Shown: positions 1 through 12,101, numbered from the stretch's first letter. The stretch is DNA of 64,000 bases from Echinometra lucunter (GCA_029962745.1 CM057158.1:8507528-8571527), one strand, 5' to 3'. Notes: generated from the letters alone by a model not told the origin. A program made the numbers and translations.

Positions 1-1229
1 TAATAACCTTAATCTATCAACAACTTTTCATGGCAGAGCAAAGCAATCTTCTTCATTTAGAAAGAAGTTGAAATATATTATTGCATTGTAGTCGTTCATT
101 TTGTCGCTTTGTTTCTAACTTACCAACAATGGCAATGCAAAATTTTAGTTTTGGGAGTATTTATTTACATTTGTATTGCATTCCTTTCGTATAGGAACTG
201 AAATTTCACATTTGATTTGACAAGCATTTTAAGATCAGGGGTGTAACATTTTTAATTTTTTTTTTAAATTTTATATTTATCATCTTTGTATAGAATTTTG
301 ATTTTTGTATATTTTTTTTTTTGGATTCTGAAATACAAACAATCTTACGATCAATTGTATCTATTTAGTACATGGTTTGCCATAGACTTACGATTGATAT
401 CAGTCGTAAGATTGATTGTACTTTTTATGTTACAGGGCCCAGATCAAGCTAATTTGAAAGTTTAGGGTTCATGTCCTGTTTTGACCTGAAGGTTCCCTTA
501 ACGATTCATACTCTACAGTTTTATCAGCATATTCGTCTTTATCCAATTCAGTCAGAGCTTCCCATTATTCCGCTTAGATGTGCATGTCCTTATAATTTCG
601 ATTTTCTCAAACTCGTGGATGAAAAGATCCCTACACTGCCTTTTAAATAATCGTATGACAACGTTGCTGCCTTTCGTCTTCATTTATTCACGTTAATCTT
701 CAATTCTTCATCATTTCATTTTTTTAAGCTTTTGCACCACCATCTGTTGCTCAGTGTTCGAACTTAAATAAAAGAACATGAAATTCACTCTTCTGTCGGT
801 TCTACGTAATTGTGTAATTTGCTCGTTTCAGATTATAATCCAACCAGGGAAATACTGTCAACTTCCTAATTTTCCCATCTGTATTTTTCACTTGAAATTG
901 TATTTGTATTTGTGTTTATCCGATGTAAAAAGAATTATAGGCAATTAAGACGATTAATATACAGTACATGTGTATCTAATTCAATTTAATCCGCCCTCCT
1001 TTTTAATGTTTGCTTTCTTGCTTTGTTTTCATTCTTTTGTTGTAATACTTCACTGTGGCATGGCATGTCCGTCTACTATAGCTATTACGATGCACGCGAC
1101 GCTTCTGGATGGACAGGCTCTAGGCCGCCACGTCGCAGCAGACCAAGGAGATGATTCCTTGATCAATCTCCAGCCTGAAAATTTACGTGCTTTATGAAGG
1201 CTATCCGATGAAACCAGTCCATGTTGTCC

Positions 1230-1263
<34 letters not shown>

Positions 1264-1858
1264 CGTGACGCGCGTCCGGGGAAATGGACGTTACTTATTC
1301 TTCATCTGAGTCTCAAGAATTTTACAGGCATTAGGCGGTCGTTTACAGATATGTACATGTATCAATATTTTAATTTTCAAAGGAAAACTATGCATTGAAA
1401 AATAAAACAAACAGTCATTATTAAAATTTCAGTTTTCAATTTTGAAAAATGCTTTAAAAAGCTGAACCTCACAAAATACCTAGCATTTCACCTTTCATGT
1501 TTTTCATTCCAAGTATATGGAATTCGGGAATGGGGAAAACAGATTTTTTTTTTTTCCTCACTCGACTTCAGATGTCTTTTCAAGAAACATTTTCACATAT
1601 TTTATTATATTATCACCATCACCTTTTTATTTGCTATTATTATCATTTACTGGACAATGAAGAATGAAAAAGCAGTACATTTTATTCATTCACTATAAAT
1701 AATTTTATTTCATTTTATTTTATTCTATTTACACATTTGGTTGTGTAGGCCTTAATAGAAATTTGTGTTCTTTAGCTCTTGCACACAGTGGAATTTCTGC
1801 TTTTGTATATCCTGTTAAATTCAATAAAAAACGATCGTCTATCGCTTAAAGCAGTATA
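1..1858. other. AT-rich non-coding DNA with a 32-base poly-G tract
   Basis: I see no supported gene here apart from a weak exon candidate at 1068-1197, listed separately. The stretch is AT-rich. An uninterrupted run of 32 G lies at 1232-1263, followed by a short CpG-rich segment. From 1600 on it is T-rich low-complexity sequence. Confidence 0.6.
1068..1197 (+). CDS. possible terminal exon or gene remnant, unknown product (weak)
   Basis: About 130 bp are clearly richer in G+C than their surroundings and stay open to a TGA at 1195-1197. The readable frame ends in Gln-Pro-Glu-Asn-Leu-Arg-Ala-Leu and includes a Leu-Asp-Gly-Gln-Ala-Leu stretch. A weak acceptor (ctactatag) precedes it near 1082. 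I do not recognise the family, no partner exon was found upstream, and a poly-G tract follows directly. It could be a real last exon, a fossil gene fragment or chance. The only support is local base composition and reading-frame quality. Confidence 0.2.
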
Positions 1859-2241
1859 TTACCCAGCTAGCACAAAAACATCCTAATAGGCCCTAATATC
1901 ATAATAATGTTTGCTAAAGGTTATGAAAACATTTTAAAAATGTTAAAATGTATGGCCTTGTGATTATCAAGAAATCATTTTTATATAACATTTTTACAAT
2001 AACATTCTAAAGATGTTATTAAAATGTTTTTGCCATCTTGGAAAAATTACAATATTTTAAAAACATGGAGAAAATGTTTGAAAAATGTTATCATTAAAAA
2101 ATTTCGGACAAAACATTTTGAAAATGTTAAACATGAGGAATATAATGTATTAATGTTATCTAAATGTCATTTAAAAAAATTATTTGGAAAACATTTCTGA
2201 AACCTTCTGGAAATGTTATAAAACATGTGCTAGCTGGGTAG
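1859..2241. mobile_element. hAT-like MITE with 8-bp target duplication
   Basis: The ends are inverted copies of YTACCCAGCTAGCACA (1859-1874 and 2226-2241). The octamer GCAGTATA flanks both sides (1851-1858 and 2242-2249). An 8-bp duplication is typical of hAT transposons. The interior is AT-rich, contains many direct and inverted copies of AACATTTT-like words, and has no coding capacity. The element is 383 bp, so it must depend on a transposase encoded elsewhere. Confidence 0.75.
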
Positions 2242-2249
2242 GCAGTATA

Positions 2250-3441
2250 CATTTTGGTGTTGTACTAATAATTTTCATTATTATCACTATTATTACTACA
2301 CATATCATCATTGTGTATAGCCTACTTGCATTATCTGTTTGACTTAACTTAAAGATATCATTCTGTTTCTTCTAAAGCTCGATCTCATCTTAATATTTAC
2401 GGTTATAACTTTATTACTCTTTTTAACACACACTTATTTTGGAAAAGCTATCAATCGATTCATGACTTTCATCAATTAAAATTCCTAACATATTTGTTTC
2501 TTTTGATTAAATATTATATTCATATATGTAAATTCCAGAAAAAAGATATTGAATATCGTATCGCCAAGAAAAATAATAAACTTCCAACTCATTTTCGGAA
2601 ATGGAGATTAAGTTATAAGTAATTTCATTGTTATTAATTTCTGTGACTAAAAAATTACTTTAGTGTCCCTCTTTGGATGAAAAAAAATTGAATGTCTCTT
2701 GTAACCCACTATGAAAGCCAAATTTTTATGTCCATCTTATCCCTCTGCTACTGCACACTTGCCTTTATTATAGGGGATTAGTATGTAGAAGAGACAAAGT
2801 GAATGCCTTAATTTCTTGTAGATATGCTGTATTGTTTCCAGTGTATACTAACAATGTGTAATGCTGCTTTATTTTATTTACTTTTTTCCTTTTTTAACTG
2901 TTTTATCTGTGATTTATTATCAGAAAAATATGAAAACCCAATGAAACTTTAAAAAATAACAACATTCAAACATAACACTTTTCCTCAAATGCCTATAACA
3001 TGACTTGAGTTTAATATTGAATAATGGAAAGGACACAATTTGAGAGAAATCAAATGCAATGTTGCTTTTCAGATCGTGACGTGAATTTGAAGTTCAGCAA
3101 TTTTTGAAGCATCTTTTGTGCACAAATTTTCAATGTTGTAAAATAGTGGGTTTTTTTAACAGGCACACAAAATCTCGCGTCTCCAGCTTGCTCCTCAGGT
3201 GGAGCCATGTCTGTCGCCTTGCTTTATTAGGGCGTATACATATACACATGTATTTCGTCAGACATGTCCTTTGGTTAAGACATCGGCTTCTTTTACATTT
3301 TGCAGAGGATCCTGAAAAATGTAAATGCATCATAGCAGTTTGGAACTAGAAGATCTGCTGTCACCATCAAAACTATTTAAATGCTGTGTGCATATACTTA
3401 TCACAATTTTATGATATGGATGCTTACAGCAGATCAGGTCT
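2250..3441. other. non-coding AT-rich DNA
   Basis: No gene or element can be supported here. The two overlapping ORFs at 3104-3349 lie on opposite strands, start in ordinary AT-rich sequence and resemble nothing I know. Confidence 0.5.
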
Positions 3442-3932
3442 TGGCTCCATTGCATAAAACTTACCATTAATGGTAACTCTGCCATCAATGGCAACTACCA
3501 TGGTAATAGTATGGTGGCCCTGAAGTACGCTCGACAACAGGTCATGTGCAACGTGAATTTCTCATCCCAGGTCCTGAACTTTGCATCCCAAGTCATGAAA
3601 TTCACGACCTGCGGTGCGAAATTCAGGACCCGTCGAGCAAACTTTGCATCCCAGTCCTGAATTTCGCACCGCGGGTCGTGAATTCACGACTTGGGATGCA
3701 AAGTTTGCGCCACGGGTCCTGAATTTCGCACCGCGGGTCGTGAACTTCACGACTTGGGATGCAAAGTTCAGGACCTGGGATGAGAAATTCACGTTGCACA
3801 TGACCTGTTGTTGAGCGTACTTCAGGGCCACCATATAATAGTGCTCAAAAGCCAACCAAATGCAAGGTTTCCATGGAAGTTACCATTGATGGCAAAGTTA
3901 TTAACAATGATAACTTTTATGCAAGGAGCCCT
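3442..3932. mobile_element. palindromic MITE of the GTTGCATAAAACTTAC family, split by a nested foldback element
   Basis: The left arm starts with ggctccattgcataaaac (3441 on) and the right arm ends with ttttatgcaaggagcc (to 3930). The arms also share the inverted words TTACCATTRATGGTAA and TTGCCATCAATGG. The same family occurs at 17074-17244, 54030-54201 and 63885-64000. This copy was split when the element at 3510-3835 inserted, so it is the older of the two. Confidence 0.7.
3510..3835. mobile_element. foldback element built from inverted minisatellite units, copy 1
   Basis: The termini are TATGGTGGCCCTGAAGTACG and its reverse complement, within arms of about 60 bp. The hexamer TAATAG is duplicated on each side (3504-3509 and 3836-3841). 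The interior is a run of about 15-22 bp units such as GAATTTCGCACCGCGGGTC and GATGCAAAGTTCAGGACC, present in both orientations, so the whole element can fold on itself. A second copy lies at 10077-10414. The long open frame on the minus strand (3562-3855) follows from the repeat units and is not taken as a gene. Confidence 0.8.
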
Positions 3933-6900
3933 GGACTTAACCAAATTTTTTTCTAAGTGCAGTACATGTATGTGACCAAAACATGATAAAGGTAACCATT
4001 TATCTCCTGAGTGTGTTTTCTGATAGAAAGAGTTGAATAATTTTCCAGTTTTCATATCTCAGACAAGAAGGCTGTGCTCCGACGATTCTCTTATAGATTA
4101 AAATAATGTTCAATAAGTTAATTTTCTGTCTACATGTACATGTATGCGTCAGCAGAGCTGCAGTGTCAGTCACATGCTTGACCATAATAAGTTTGTTCTT
4201 GACAAAACAAATTACCTCAAAGCTTCAATAAAGCCTTTGTTTACATTTAGTAGGAACCACCACCTTTTCATAACACTTGATTGATGTTTTACAAACAATG
4301 GCTAGATTTACAGATTAATCATAAATTAACATTTCTGCTAACATGTAGGACATGTTACTTCTGTAAATTTTCAGGATGACCTATTGGCATTTGAGAGCTC
4401 ATAATCGTCGTCGAGCTGTAGATTCAATGTGGAACATCCAGTAATAGTAGCCATTCGTAACTAGCAAGTAGATATTAATACATGTACTACCCTTATCCTC
4501 AAACCTGATCAAACAATTCTTGACTTAAAATACAAAATATGATGCAATGTGCAAACAACGCCTTCTCTGTAACTTTTGGATCTGGTACATATGTCAAATA
4601 CGAAACTCCCCTAGACATCTTATTGAATATTGGACTAGGAATGGGACCCATGTTTGCAGAGGACTACAGTGGAAACTCAGTGCATGTATAAAGAGATTTT
4701 AGAATATTCCTGATAACAAGATACTGTAATGCTGATGGTCTGAAGGACCACTGGATTACTCGAAGAGAAATTGTAAGAAATTGCCTTTTATGAACCTAAA
4801 ACCCAAATTTTAACTGAGCATGAAAAACAATACTGGAAAATGTTACACTTAAGGATAATTTATGAGGATACTGTCATACACCTCATGCAGCTGGCAATTG
4901 CAGGTGGGGGTCGCATAAGATAGGATCATGATACATGTTGATTGTATTGCATTCATCAGTCGAGAATACAAAGTTAGTCAGCACTGTTCCTCACTTCTTC
5001 CATTGCAGACAGGGGAAACTTTAATGATATTCCACTATTGCAACAGAGCCGACTAGCATAATAGTGTGACGTACCGCTACAAGTCAATAGTGCAGCGATT
5101 TGTAAGTACATGTACTGTCATCAACATATCAGCCAATACATCAGAATGAAAGTTTTCTCTCCTCTATGAACATACAAGTTTGAATATTTTGAAATTGAAC
5201 AATGCTACGGTAAAAAATATGAATAAAAGCTTTCAGCAATCCAAAAATGAGTCACATGAACTGCTTGAAAACCCTTTTATATCAAGTGGGAGATATCTGC
5301 ATCATCATAGTGGACTTAATTCCTATTGTGATGAAGTAGTCTAGTCAGGGAGCCTGTCCCAAAATAGTCACCACTTTACATAATGAAATCTGTATGTACA
5401 GTATCATGCACTGCTTTCTGAAAAGTAGTAAATTCATACCGCCTGGGTCATGGCAAGACATAAACAGAGCATCCTTCAAAGTTGTCTAATTAAAACAAGA
5501 AGGGTAGATTCCCCATGGCAGCCATATAACCCAGACACTTGGCACCTTGCTCTATTATGTCTTGTCAAACAGGTGAAGATGGTGAGGGATAACATCAACC
5601 AAACTGTGGGGCCCCTTTGGGAGGCCCTGGGAATACCCCCGTGGCTACATTCTGGCTGACAAGCTTTTTGTGCATGAGAATGGTCTGTCTTGTACATGTA
5701 CATGTATTACTTCAAGTGGTCAGATCCGATGTACCGTAAAATTATGATGCGCCTACTTCGGCGCAAGCTCTCAGCCTAGTACCCGTTTTTCTTTGGAGAA
5801 AAATATTGTATCATTACTTTTATCATTAATTGAAATAAATATGGCATTCACAATTGAGAGGAAAAATAAATTGTGCAAGCTGAAAGTATGCACCAACTTG
5901 CCTACATGTACTTGTCCAAAATAAGAATGAAAATTATGATTATGGCATTCCAGAGAGGCTTCTTCAGGACATAACTGATGCAAAATTTAATTTACTTTTA
6001 TCGCACTAGGTGATAACCTATGTCTGCATTTTCATGAACTGACAAATCCTTCAGTCAACAGACGGATATGTCGGTTCATATCGATGACGCCTTGTTGGAA
6101 GGAATCGGCACTTGACCTTTTCTTTTTTTTTTGCCTGAAGTCCCCCGGCTCAGTATTAGCACAAGGAGCACAAAGTACCTGCCTCCAATATGCCCAGTGA
6201 CAGATCGATTCGCCAGTTTTATGTCCATAGTTGTGAAAAAACCTCATACAGGTCCATTACACATTTCACACTACAGTATACCAGAATTACTAATAAACAG
6301 ATAACTCTCTTCTTATGGTTCTGAAGTGTTAGATGAAAGATGGAAGATCAGGGAAAAGGTGATAAATAGTCCAGGTTGAACTTGAAAGAAATGAATATGA
6401 AAAATATAGGAAAGAGAGTTAAATGGAGGCTAGATATAGGGATGAAGAGAAAACATGATGGGTTAAAGACTATGAAAGTGGAGAAACAGAAGTGTAATAC
6501 TTGAGAGCAAAGATAAAGAGACCATGGGAGCCTTCTGTTTACGCGTGTACTGGATAAAAGTAAATCATTTTCTCGTAAAACATTACGTATTCTGCTAATA
6601 ACACATGGAGCATTGATATTCCTAAAATGCAACATCAATGGGCAGACTGGCTGGAATTTTGGCCAGTTTCCCCATCAGGTCTTGAAGGCTGGTCGATTTA
6701 TAGCCGAAGGCCAGGCGATATGTATCTAATGGGTCGAGTCACATCAGTCACATCATAATTTCCCAAGCAAATTTCAGCCCTGATCCACCCCTGGAAACAT
6801 CTTTTTGATAACCTTTTTACTAGGGTAACCATATCATTTCATATGATGTGCAACTGGTCAGATGTAAAATCAGATTTGTATCGATGCAGGATACCCTGGT

Positions 6901-8508
6901 GGTGTGGTTACTACAACAATGCATCCTCAAAAGCTTTTCCACCATGGTAACAACAAGTTACAAAATCATTCATATCCTAAAACTGTAGAGTCTGCAATGT
7001 GGGTGTTGTTGTGTTGAGAAGATCTCTGATTGTGACATAACATGTAAAAATTTCAGTGTCATTGTATTAAAAAGGATAAAAGTTTGCAGATGCTTACCTA
7101 GTAGCGACAAAAAGCAAAGTCTGGTATGCAAGCACAACAAACTCAGAGCAATGACAAATCAACACATAAAGTATATGCTCTGTGTCATGTTGATTAGCAT
7201 ACCACAAACTATACCTTTGCCTGCTACTCTGTAGATATTCTGGTCTTGGAAGCTCGATGAAGCTCGATGATGAACTAGAGGAATATCTTGAGGATGTTCA
7301 TCTGGATATTTCTGGAGCTGTTCCACTTTTCTATGGAATGAAACCTTTGTCGATGTAGCTGCAAGCTGTGAGATGCTCAGTTCCAGTCAGCTGGCTCTCA
7401 GTTTCAAAGACCCACAGTTGTTAGTTGTCACTTTGATGAGTTGAACAGTTAACTTGAGTTATTTTAAACAGGGCGGTCTTTTTGAGCATCATATATTTTC
7501 CACCCTTAAGTTGCCATTCTGGGGAAACTTCATGTCTTTTCAGCTCAATAAATGGGCTAACAGAACTCAAGGACAGTAAAGTTAAGAATGATGCCCTCTT
7601 CTGTTGATCACTTGATCTTGATCCTGAAATGTTGGACGGAAGTCTGACTAGTCGCCGTATCCTGCTATATGCTTTTCTCCATAGTGATCACAAAATCTCC
7701 ATCTGCATTTTTTCTGGGTGATGATTTTTCTATGTCAGAACTCTCCTTTTCTATCTGCTGGTTGCTTATTTTGTTAAAACTCTTCTCCATCCCCCATTAA
7801 AAAAAGAACAAAAACTGGGGAAAGTCTACCAACAGGAAGATTCCGAATCAGAGGAAAAATGAGTGGTTGTTGGGAACATCAACATGTAACTTATCCCCAA
7901 TGAGGGTAAAATGTTTAGACATACAAAGACAAGTCTTTGCTTAGGAATAACATAAAAAGTCAGCCACCTGAACAGAAAATGAAATCTTTCCTCGCTCAAC
8001 GTCCCCCCCAAGTGATACATGTACGCATGAAAATAGTTACACATTCATCACTAAGTCATAAAGGAGGACGTCCCCCTACCCCACAGTGCAAATATAGTTT
8101 CTAACAATACACAGTCATAGGTATGTGTACCACCCCCCCCCCCCCTCCCACATCCTCAACAATGAAGGAAAGTCAGGGCAACCCACTGCATACACCAATG
8201 TAAGATTTTTGTTAGTAAACAAAGGGGATTTTTCCTTAAAATCCAACTTACTCCACCTGTGGCACAGGTTAGTCATCACATAAGTTGAATGTAAACATTC
8301 ATTTCTATTTCACTACTGGTACCCGGTACAGTGTACCAACATTTAGAGCAACTTCAGTTAAGACATGAAGACCATAAAGGTCTTGTCTCCATGAAGTGTT
8401 GTACTTGATTATAGTACACTCTTTCACCTCTCATCTCATACCAAAGCGTTCTCCTGCTCAGCAATTGAAAATCTCTCTTGTAACAGATCACAACTTGGTA
8501 TTTGGGTT
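3933..8508. other. long non-coding stretch
   Basis: I could not support any gene in 4.6 kb. TACATGTA-type palindromes occur repeatedly, for example near 4133-4143 and 5694-5706. A plus-strand segment at 7259-7358 reads as an acidic peptide (LDDELEEYLEDV) before a stop. It has no recognisable family or splice context and is left uncalled. A poly-C run lies near 8132-8144. Confidence 0.5.
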
Positions 8509-8989
8509 TTAACTCTTACAGTGCCGATGTCACATATTTGTGACAAAGAGACCATTACTCCACTTAAAAAGAAGTATGGGTGATGAAAGTGTGTCAACGT
8601 TTAGAGGATGAATATAGTACAGTATTCAAAATATCTATCAGCCACTATATGCCACTATAGGACTTTTTAAAGAAAACTGCATATTTTGGAAAGGATCCAT
8701 TGTCACTTTAGCACAAAACAATGGCAAACAAATGAGAAACTATAAAGTAAAGGCCAAGAGGGAAGCTAAGTGTTGTTTCACAATAGTTTTCATGCATAAC
8801 ATTGAATTAATAGGAATACTTGGTTTCATTTGAAAGGGTAATAAATTTTCTACCATTTTAAAGTTTTGTGTACAACATATTTGTATAGGAGTTACTGTTG
8901 AAGATTTGCAGGCATTTGAAAAGTAAGCATAGTTCATGATTTGGTAGAATCTTGGAACAAGCAAAACCCCTTGGCACCGAAAAAGTTAA
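8509..8989. mobile_element. degenerate TTAA-flanked MITE (piggyBac-like, tentative)
   Basis: The left end TTAACTCTTACAGTGCC (from 8509) is matched on the right by the inverted TTAACTTTTTCGGTGCC (ending 8989). Both ends coincide with TTAA, the piggyBac target. The arms are short and diverged and the 481 bp interior does not code. TTAA is common in AT-rich DNA, so confidence is moderate. Confidence 0.45.
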
Positions 8990-10076
8990 ACAAATTTCAT
9001 TCTTTTGTGTATTGCAAATCCTAGCCCCAATCCCCCCCCCCCAAAAAAAACATGTACATGTAGATTCAAAATAACCTGGTCAGCATATAAACATTCATTG
9101 TCTCGTGCAGTTCTTGTATGATGCAAATCAAGAGAGTTGACATCCAAACTGTCACTAAATGACAAGGCTGATAAAGCCAATATTCCTGGACTGAAAGTCC
9201 AGTATCAGGAGGGGTGAATTTATGACATTTTGCTTCTACTTGCAGTTGGAGTTTACTGTTCCCATCAATGTTTCATTTTTGTACAGGTTGCATTATAATC
9301 ACAAAATTAATGAAAGTAACATCTTCAACTAAATACCAGCAAAGTTCTCTTTATTACATTGTAAAGTGCCATTAGTTAGTGCCTTAGTTAGTGCCCTTCT
9401 GGTTATGTTGGCACATGGCATTATCAATTTGTATGATGTGCTAGATCACTCAATTTTACCAGATAATGGAGACATTGTGTCTTGATGGGTTTATTGTCAT
9501 GTACTAGTAGAATGCTCCCTTACATTTTAGAAAATTATTCCCAAAGTTAGCTGAAAAAAAAAATGGGTTCAACAATGCATCGATGACAGCCTAAAAATTT
9601 ATTTCTTGCAGTGATAAATACAGATCCTAGAGTATTAATGCAGAGTGCACGTGTACTAGATAATTGTTGACTTAAGTATTCTTCCATCTTGGCCCCAAAA
9701 TGAACTTCAAATCCTATGACTTGATCAGACTTGACTTCAAGTGCTTGTATTGAACAGCATTTTCCTTTTTAAAAAAAATGCAAGTATCAAATGTCTGATA
9801 ACAAATTCTGCTGAAATTCTGAATGTTTGAAAGTAGAAAAGATCCACATGTTGATGCAGGGATGTGTAGTTCCTTTACCAAGGATGTACTTAGTTGTTCT
9901 CATTGTTGGAGATAAAATACTGAACTTAGCTGTCCCTCTTGTGATAACTATCAATTCCAACACTGTACGAAAGCATGTATCACTGGAACGTTGAGAGCAG
10001 AAGATAGATCGATGGGGCTACTGATGCCTCCTCAATGCACTCTCTGCTCACAACGTTCTGGCATGTATGTGTATGA
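8990..10076. other. non-coding AT-rich DNA
   Basis: Nothing beyond short homopolymers and ordinary AT-rich sequence was seen. Confidence 0.5.
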
Positions 10077-10414
10077 TATGGTGGCCCTGAAGTATGCTCG
10101 ACAACAGGTCATGTACAATGTGAATTTTGCAGCCAACTTTGCACCCCAGTACGAAAATTCACGACCAGTGACGCAAACTTTGCGTCACAGCTGCGAAATT
10201 CGCGACACGTGACACAAATTCATGACCCGTGATGCGAAGTTCAGGACCCGGGATGCAAAATTCAGGACATGGGATGCGAAATTCATGACCCGTGACGCGA
10301 AGTTCAGGAACCCGTGACAAGAAGTTCAGGACCCGGGAAGCGAAATTAAGGACCCGGGATGAGAAATTCATGTCGCACATGACCTGTTGTCGACCGTACT
10401 TCAGGGCCACCATA
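10077..10414. mobile_element. foldback element built from inverted minisatellite units, copy 2
   Basis: This is the second copy of the element at 3510-3835. It has the same TATGGTGGCCCTGAAGTA terminus and its own perfect 6-bp flanking duplication, GTATGA (10071-10076 and 10415-10420). The interior units (GAAATTCATGACCCGTGACG, GAAGTTCAGGACCCGGGA) match copy 1 in length and theme but differ in order and number. This suggests expansion or shuffling after or during transposition. The ORF at 10159-10413 on the minus strand is a by-product of the units. Confidence 0.8.
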
Positions 10415-10702
10415 GTATGAGGTAGATTTTCTTTTCACTTTTGTATGAAAGACTCTTTAAGTTAAGTCAACTATGCTTCAGCATTTGTTGGAACATTGAT
10501 TTGATGTGCAGTGGCAGCAGCATTCACTCCAAAAAGATGTTACATAATATGGTGTCATGTTATCAGGGCTGGTATACTTTAGACACGGGTTTAAAACACA
10601 GCAAATCGCCCTTGTTTTAAAAAAAACAAACACACATTGAATCTACCCAGTAGACTTATGTGCTAAATTTATATGCATTGTTCTTAATGTTCATTTTCCT
10701 GC

Positions 10703-11131
10703 TTAACCCATTCATGACAGGAATTATTTAAAGCCTAATTTGATCAGCTTTTATTCTTCAAATTGGCAACACCAACATTTTTATTTTACCCGTCATGGGT
10801 CCATGACGTTTTTCTTATAAAACGTCATGTATCTTAAATGAATATAAATTGACAGAAATTATGATGAGAAGTCAAAAATTTGCCAATTTGCAGGGGAAAA
10901 CGGTGATTTTAAACTTTCTATCACATTGCCAATTTAAGGATTTTAATGCTTATTTTTCCTTTAAAAAATTTTCAGCATCAAACAACGAATATTGACGCAA
11001 CCAAAATGGGCACAGTTTGTGTAGAATTTTTTGCTCTTTCTGCTCATGTATTTGGTATGATTTTTAGGGCTTTGCATCAAAAGATATTAGGCCGAACCAC
11101 AAAATGTGGACCTCTGTCACAAATGGGTTAA
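10703..11131. mobile_element. piggyBac-like MITE (TTAACCCATTC family), intact copy
   Basis: The termini are TTAACCCATTCATGACAG and the inverted TTAACCCATTTGTGACAG, each including the TTAA target. TTAA followed by CCC at both ends is the piggyBac signature. The 429 bp interior carries no transposase. Two more copies occur in this window, at 12571-13335 (disrupted) and 23289-23701. The ORF at 10946-11131 has a counterpart in the 23 kb copy only because the DNA is related. Confidence 0.8.
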
Positions 11132-11728
11132 AACACTTGGGTTTTGCATTTCATTCTGCTTTATGAATGATTTCACAATTATTTAGTGCAGTACAATGAA
11201 GGAAAATCTTTGTCCATTCTCTCTCAGCCCATGAGAAAAATGGGGAAAATATTCAAGTATCTTCAATTACTGTAGTCTTTCATTTCTGTATATTTGTATC
11301 TATGTAGAGTCTCCTATTCAGCTGGTTCTTATAAAAGGCAAAAGATTAGATCCTGTGGTAAAATGTGCATCACATCATCTGACACAATGACTTTAAACTT
11401 TCATGACATAACTGTAAAAATAGATAGCACTGAAAGCAAGTAAAAGGTGAAAAAATTTTGTAAACGAAATTAAATCAGTAAAAGAGAAAGAGCTGATAAG
11501 AAGATACACCATACATATGGTAGATATAAGGTGAAACAAGTGTAGATTAATAATAGTAATGTCAGATTGAGGATTGATGTTCTGTTTACCCAGTCAGGTG
11601 TCCATTCCTGCTTCTGGTTTTAGGACTACATGTACATGTGTTTTAGTGATCTCTTGCATCAGTCTCCCATAGAGTTTACATGTACCCTGTACATATGAAG
11701 TGCATTCAGAGGTACATGTGCATGTAGG

Positions 11729-12101
11729 CAGGGTTCTCACTAGAAAAAAAATCCACACATGGTTCCCCCTCTGCGCAAAGCGCGGAATTTTCAGAAGTTT
11801 TACGGAATAACACCTAAGGTTAGGAGTGGCAACAGTATATACTATAGCAAAAGGATGAAAAATACTTCTTGGTAAGCAGGAGGTGTCTACTAATGGCATT
11901 ATAGTAAAACTACATTGCCAGAAAGTAAAACAATCTGTTGCATTTATCGTTAATGTTAGGAACATATACTCCAATATTTTTTTACCCTTGTTGCCACGCA
12001 TGGTGCAGCAATTTCACACATGGTTCTTCCTTGGTTCCTTGTCTGAAATCCTTTATGCATGGTATTGGAACCATGGGTGTTATGTACTGGTGAGAACCAT
12101 G
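11729..12101. mobile_element. hAT-like MITE with 8-bp target duplication
   Basis: The left end is CAGGGTTCTCACTAG and the right end, inverted, is CATGGTTCTCACCAG. Both are flanked by the octamer CATGTAGG (11721-11728 and 12102-12109). A CAGGG-type terminus plus an 8-bp duplication fits the hAT superfamily. The arms share a further inverted CCATGGTTCC-like block about 20 bp inside. No transposase is encoded in the 373 bp. Confidence 0.75.

Noticed and set aside
3562..3855. Minus-strand ORF of 97 codons with repeating V-N-F-A-S-R-type units
   Set aside because: It runs through minisatellite units of the foldback element. A similar frame in the second copy (10159-10413) follows from the same DNA repeats, and both strands are open there.
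7259..7358. Acidic open segment LDDELEEYLEDV on the plus strand
   Set aside because: Short, no splice sites in phase, a gctcgatgaa duplication at its start, and no family recognised.
10946..11131. ORF with a close counterpart at 23289-23615
   Set aside because: Both lie in copies of the same TTAACCC MITE. There is no start context or known domain, and the frame ends in the terminal repeat itself.
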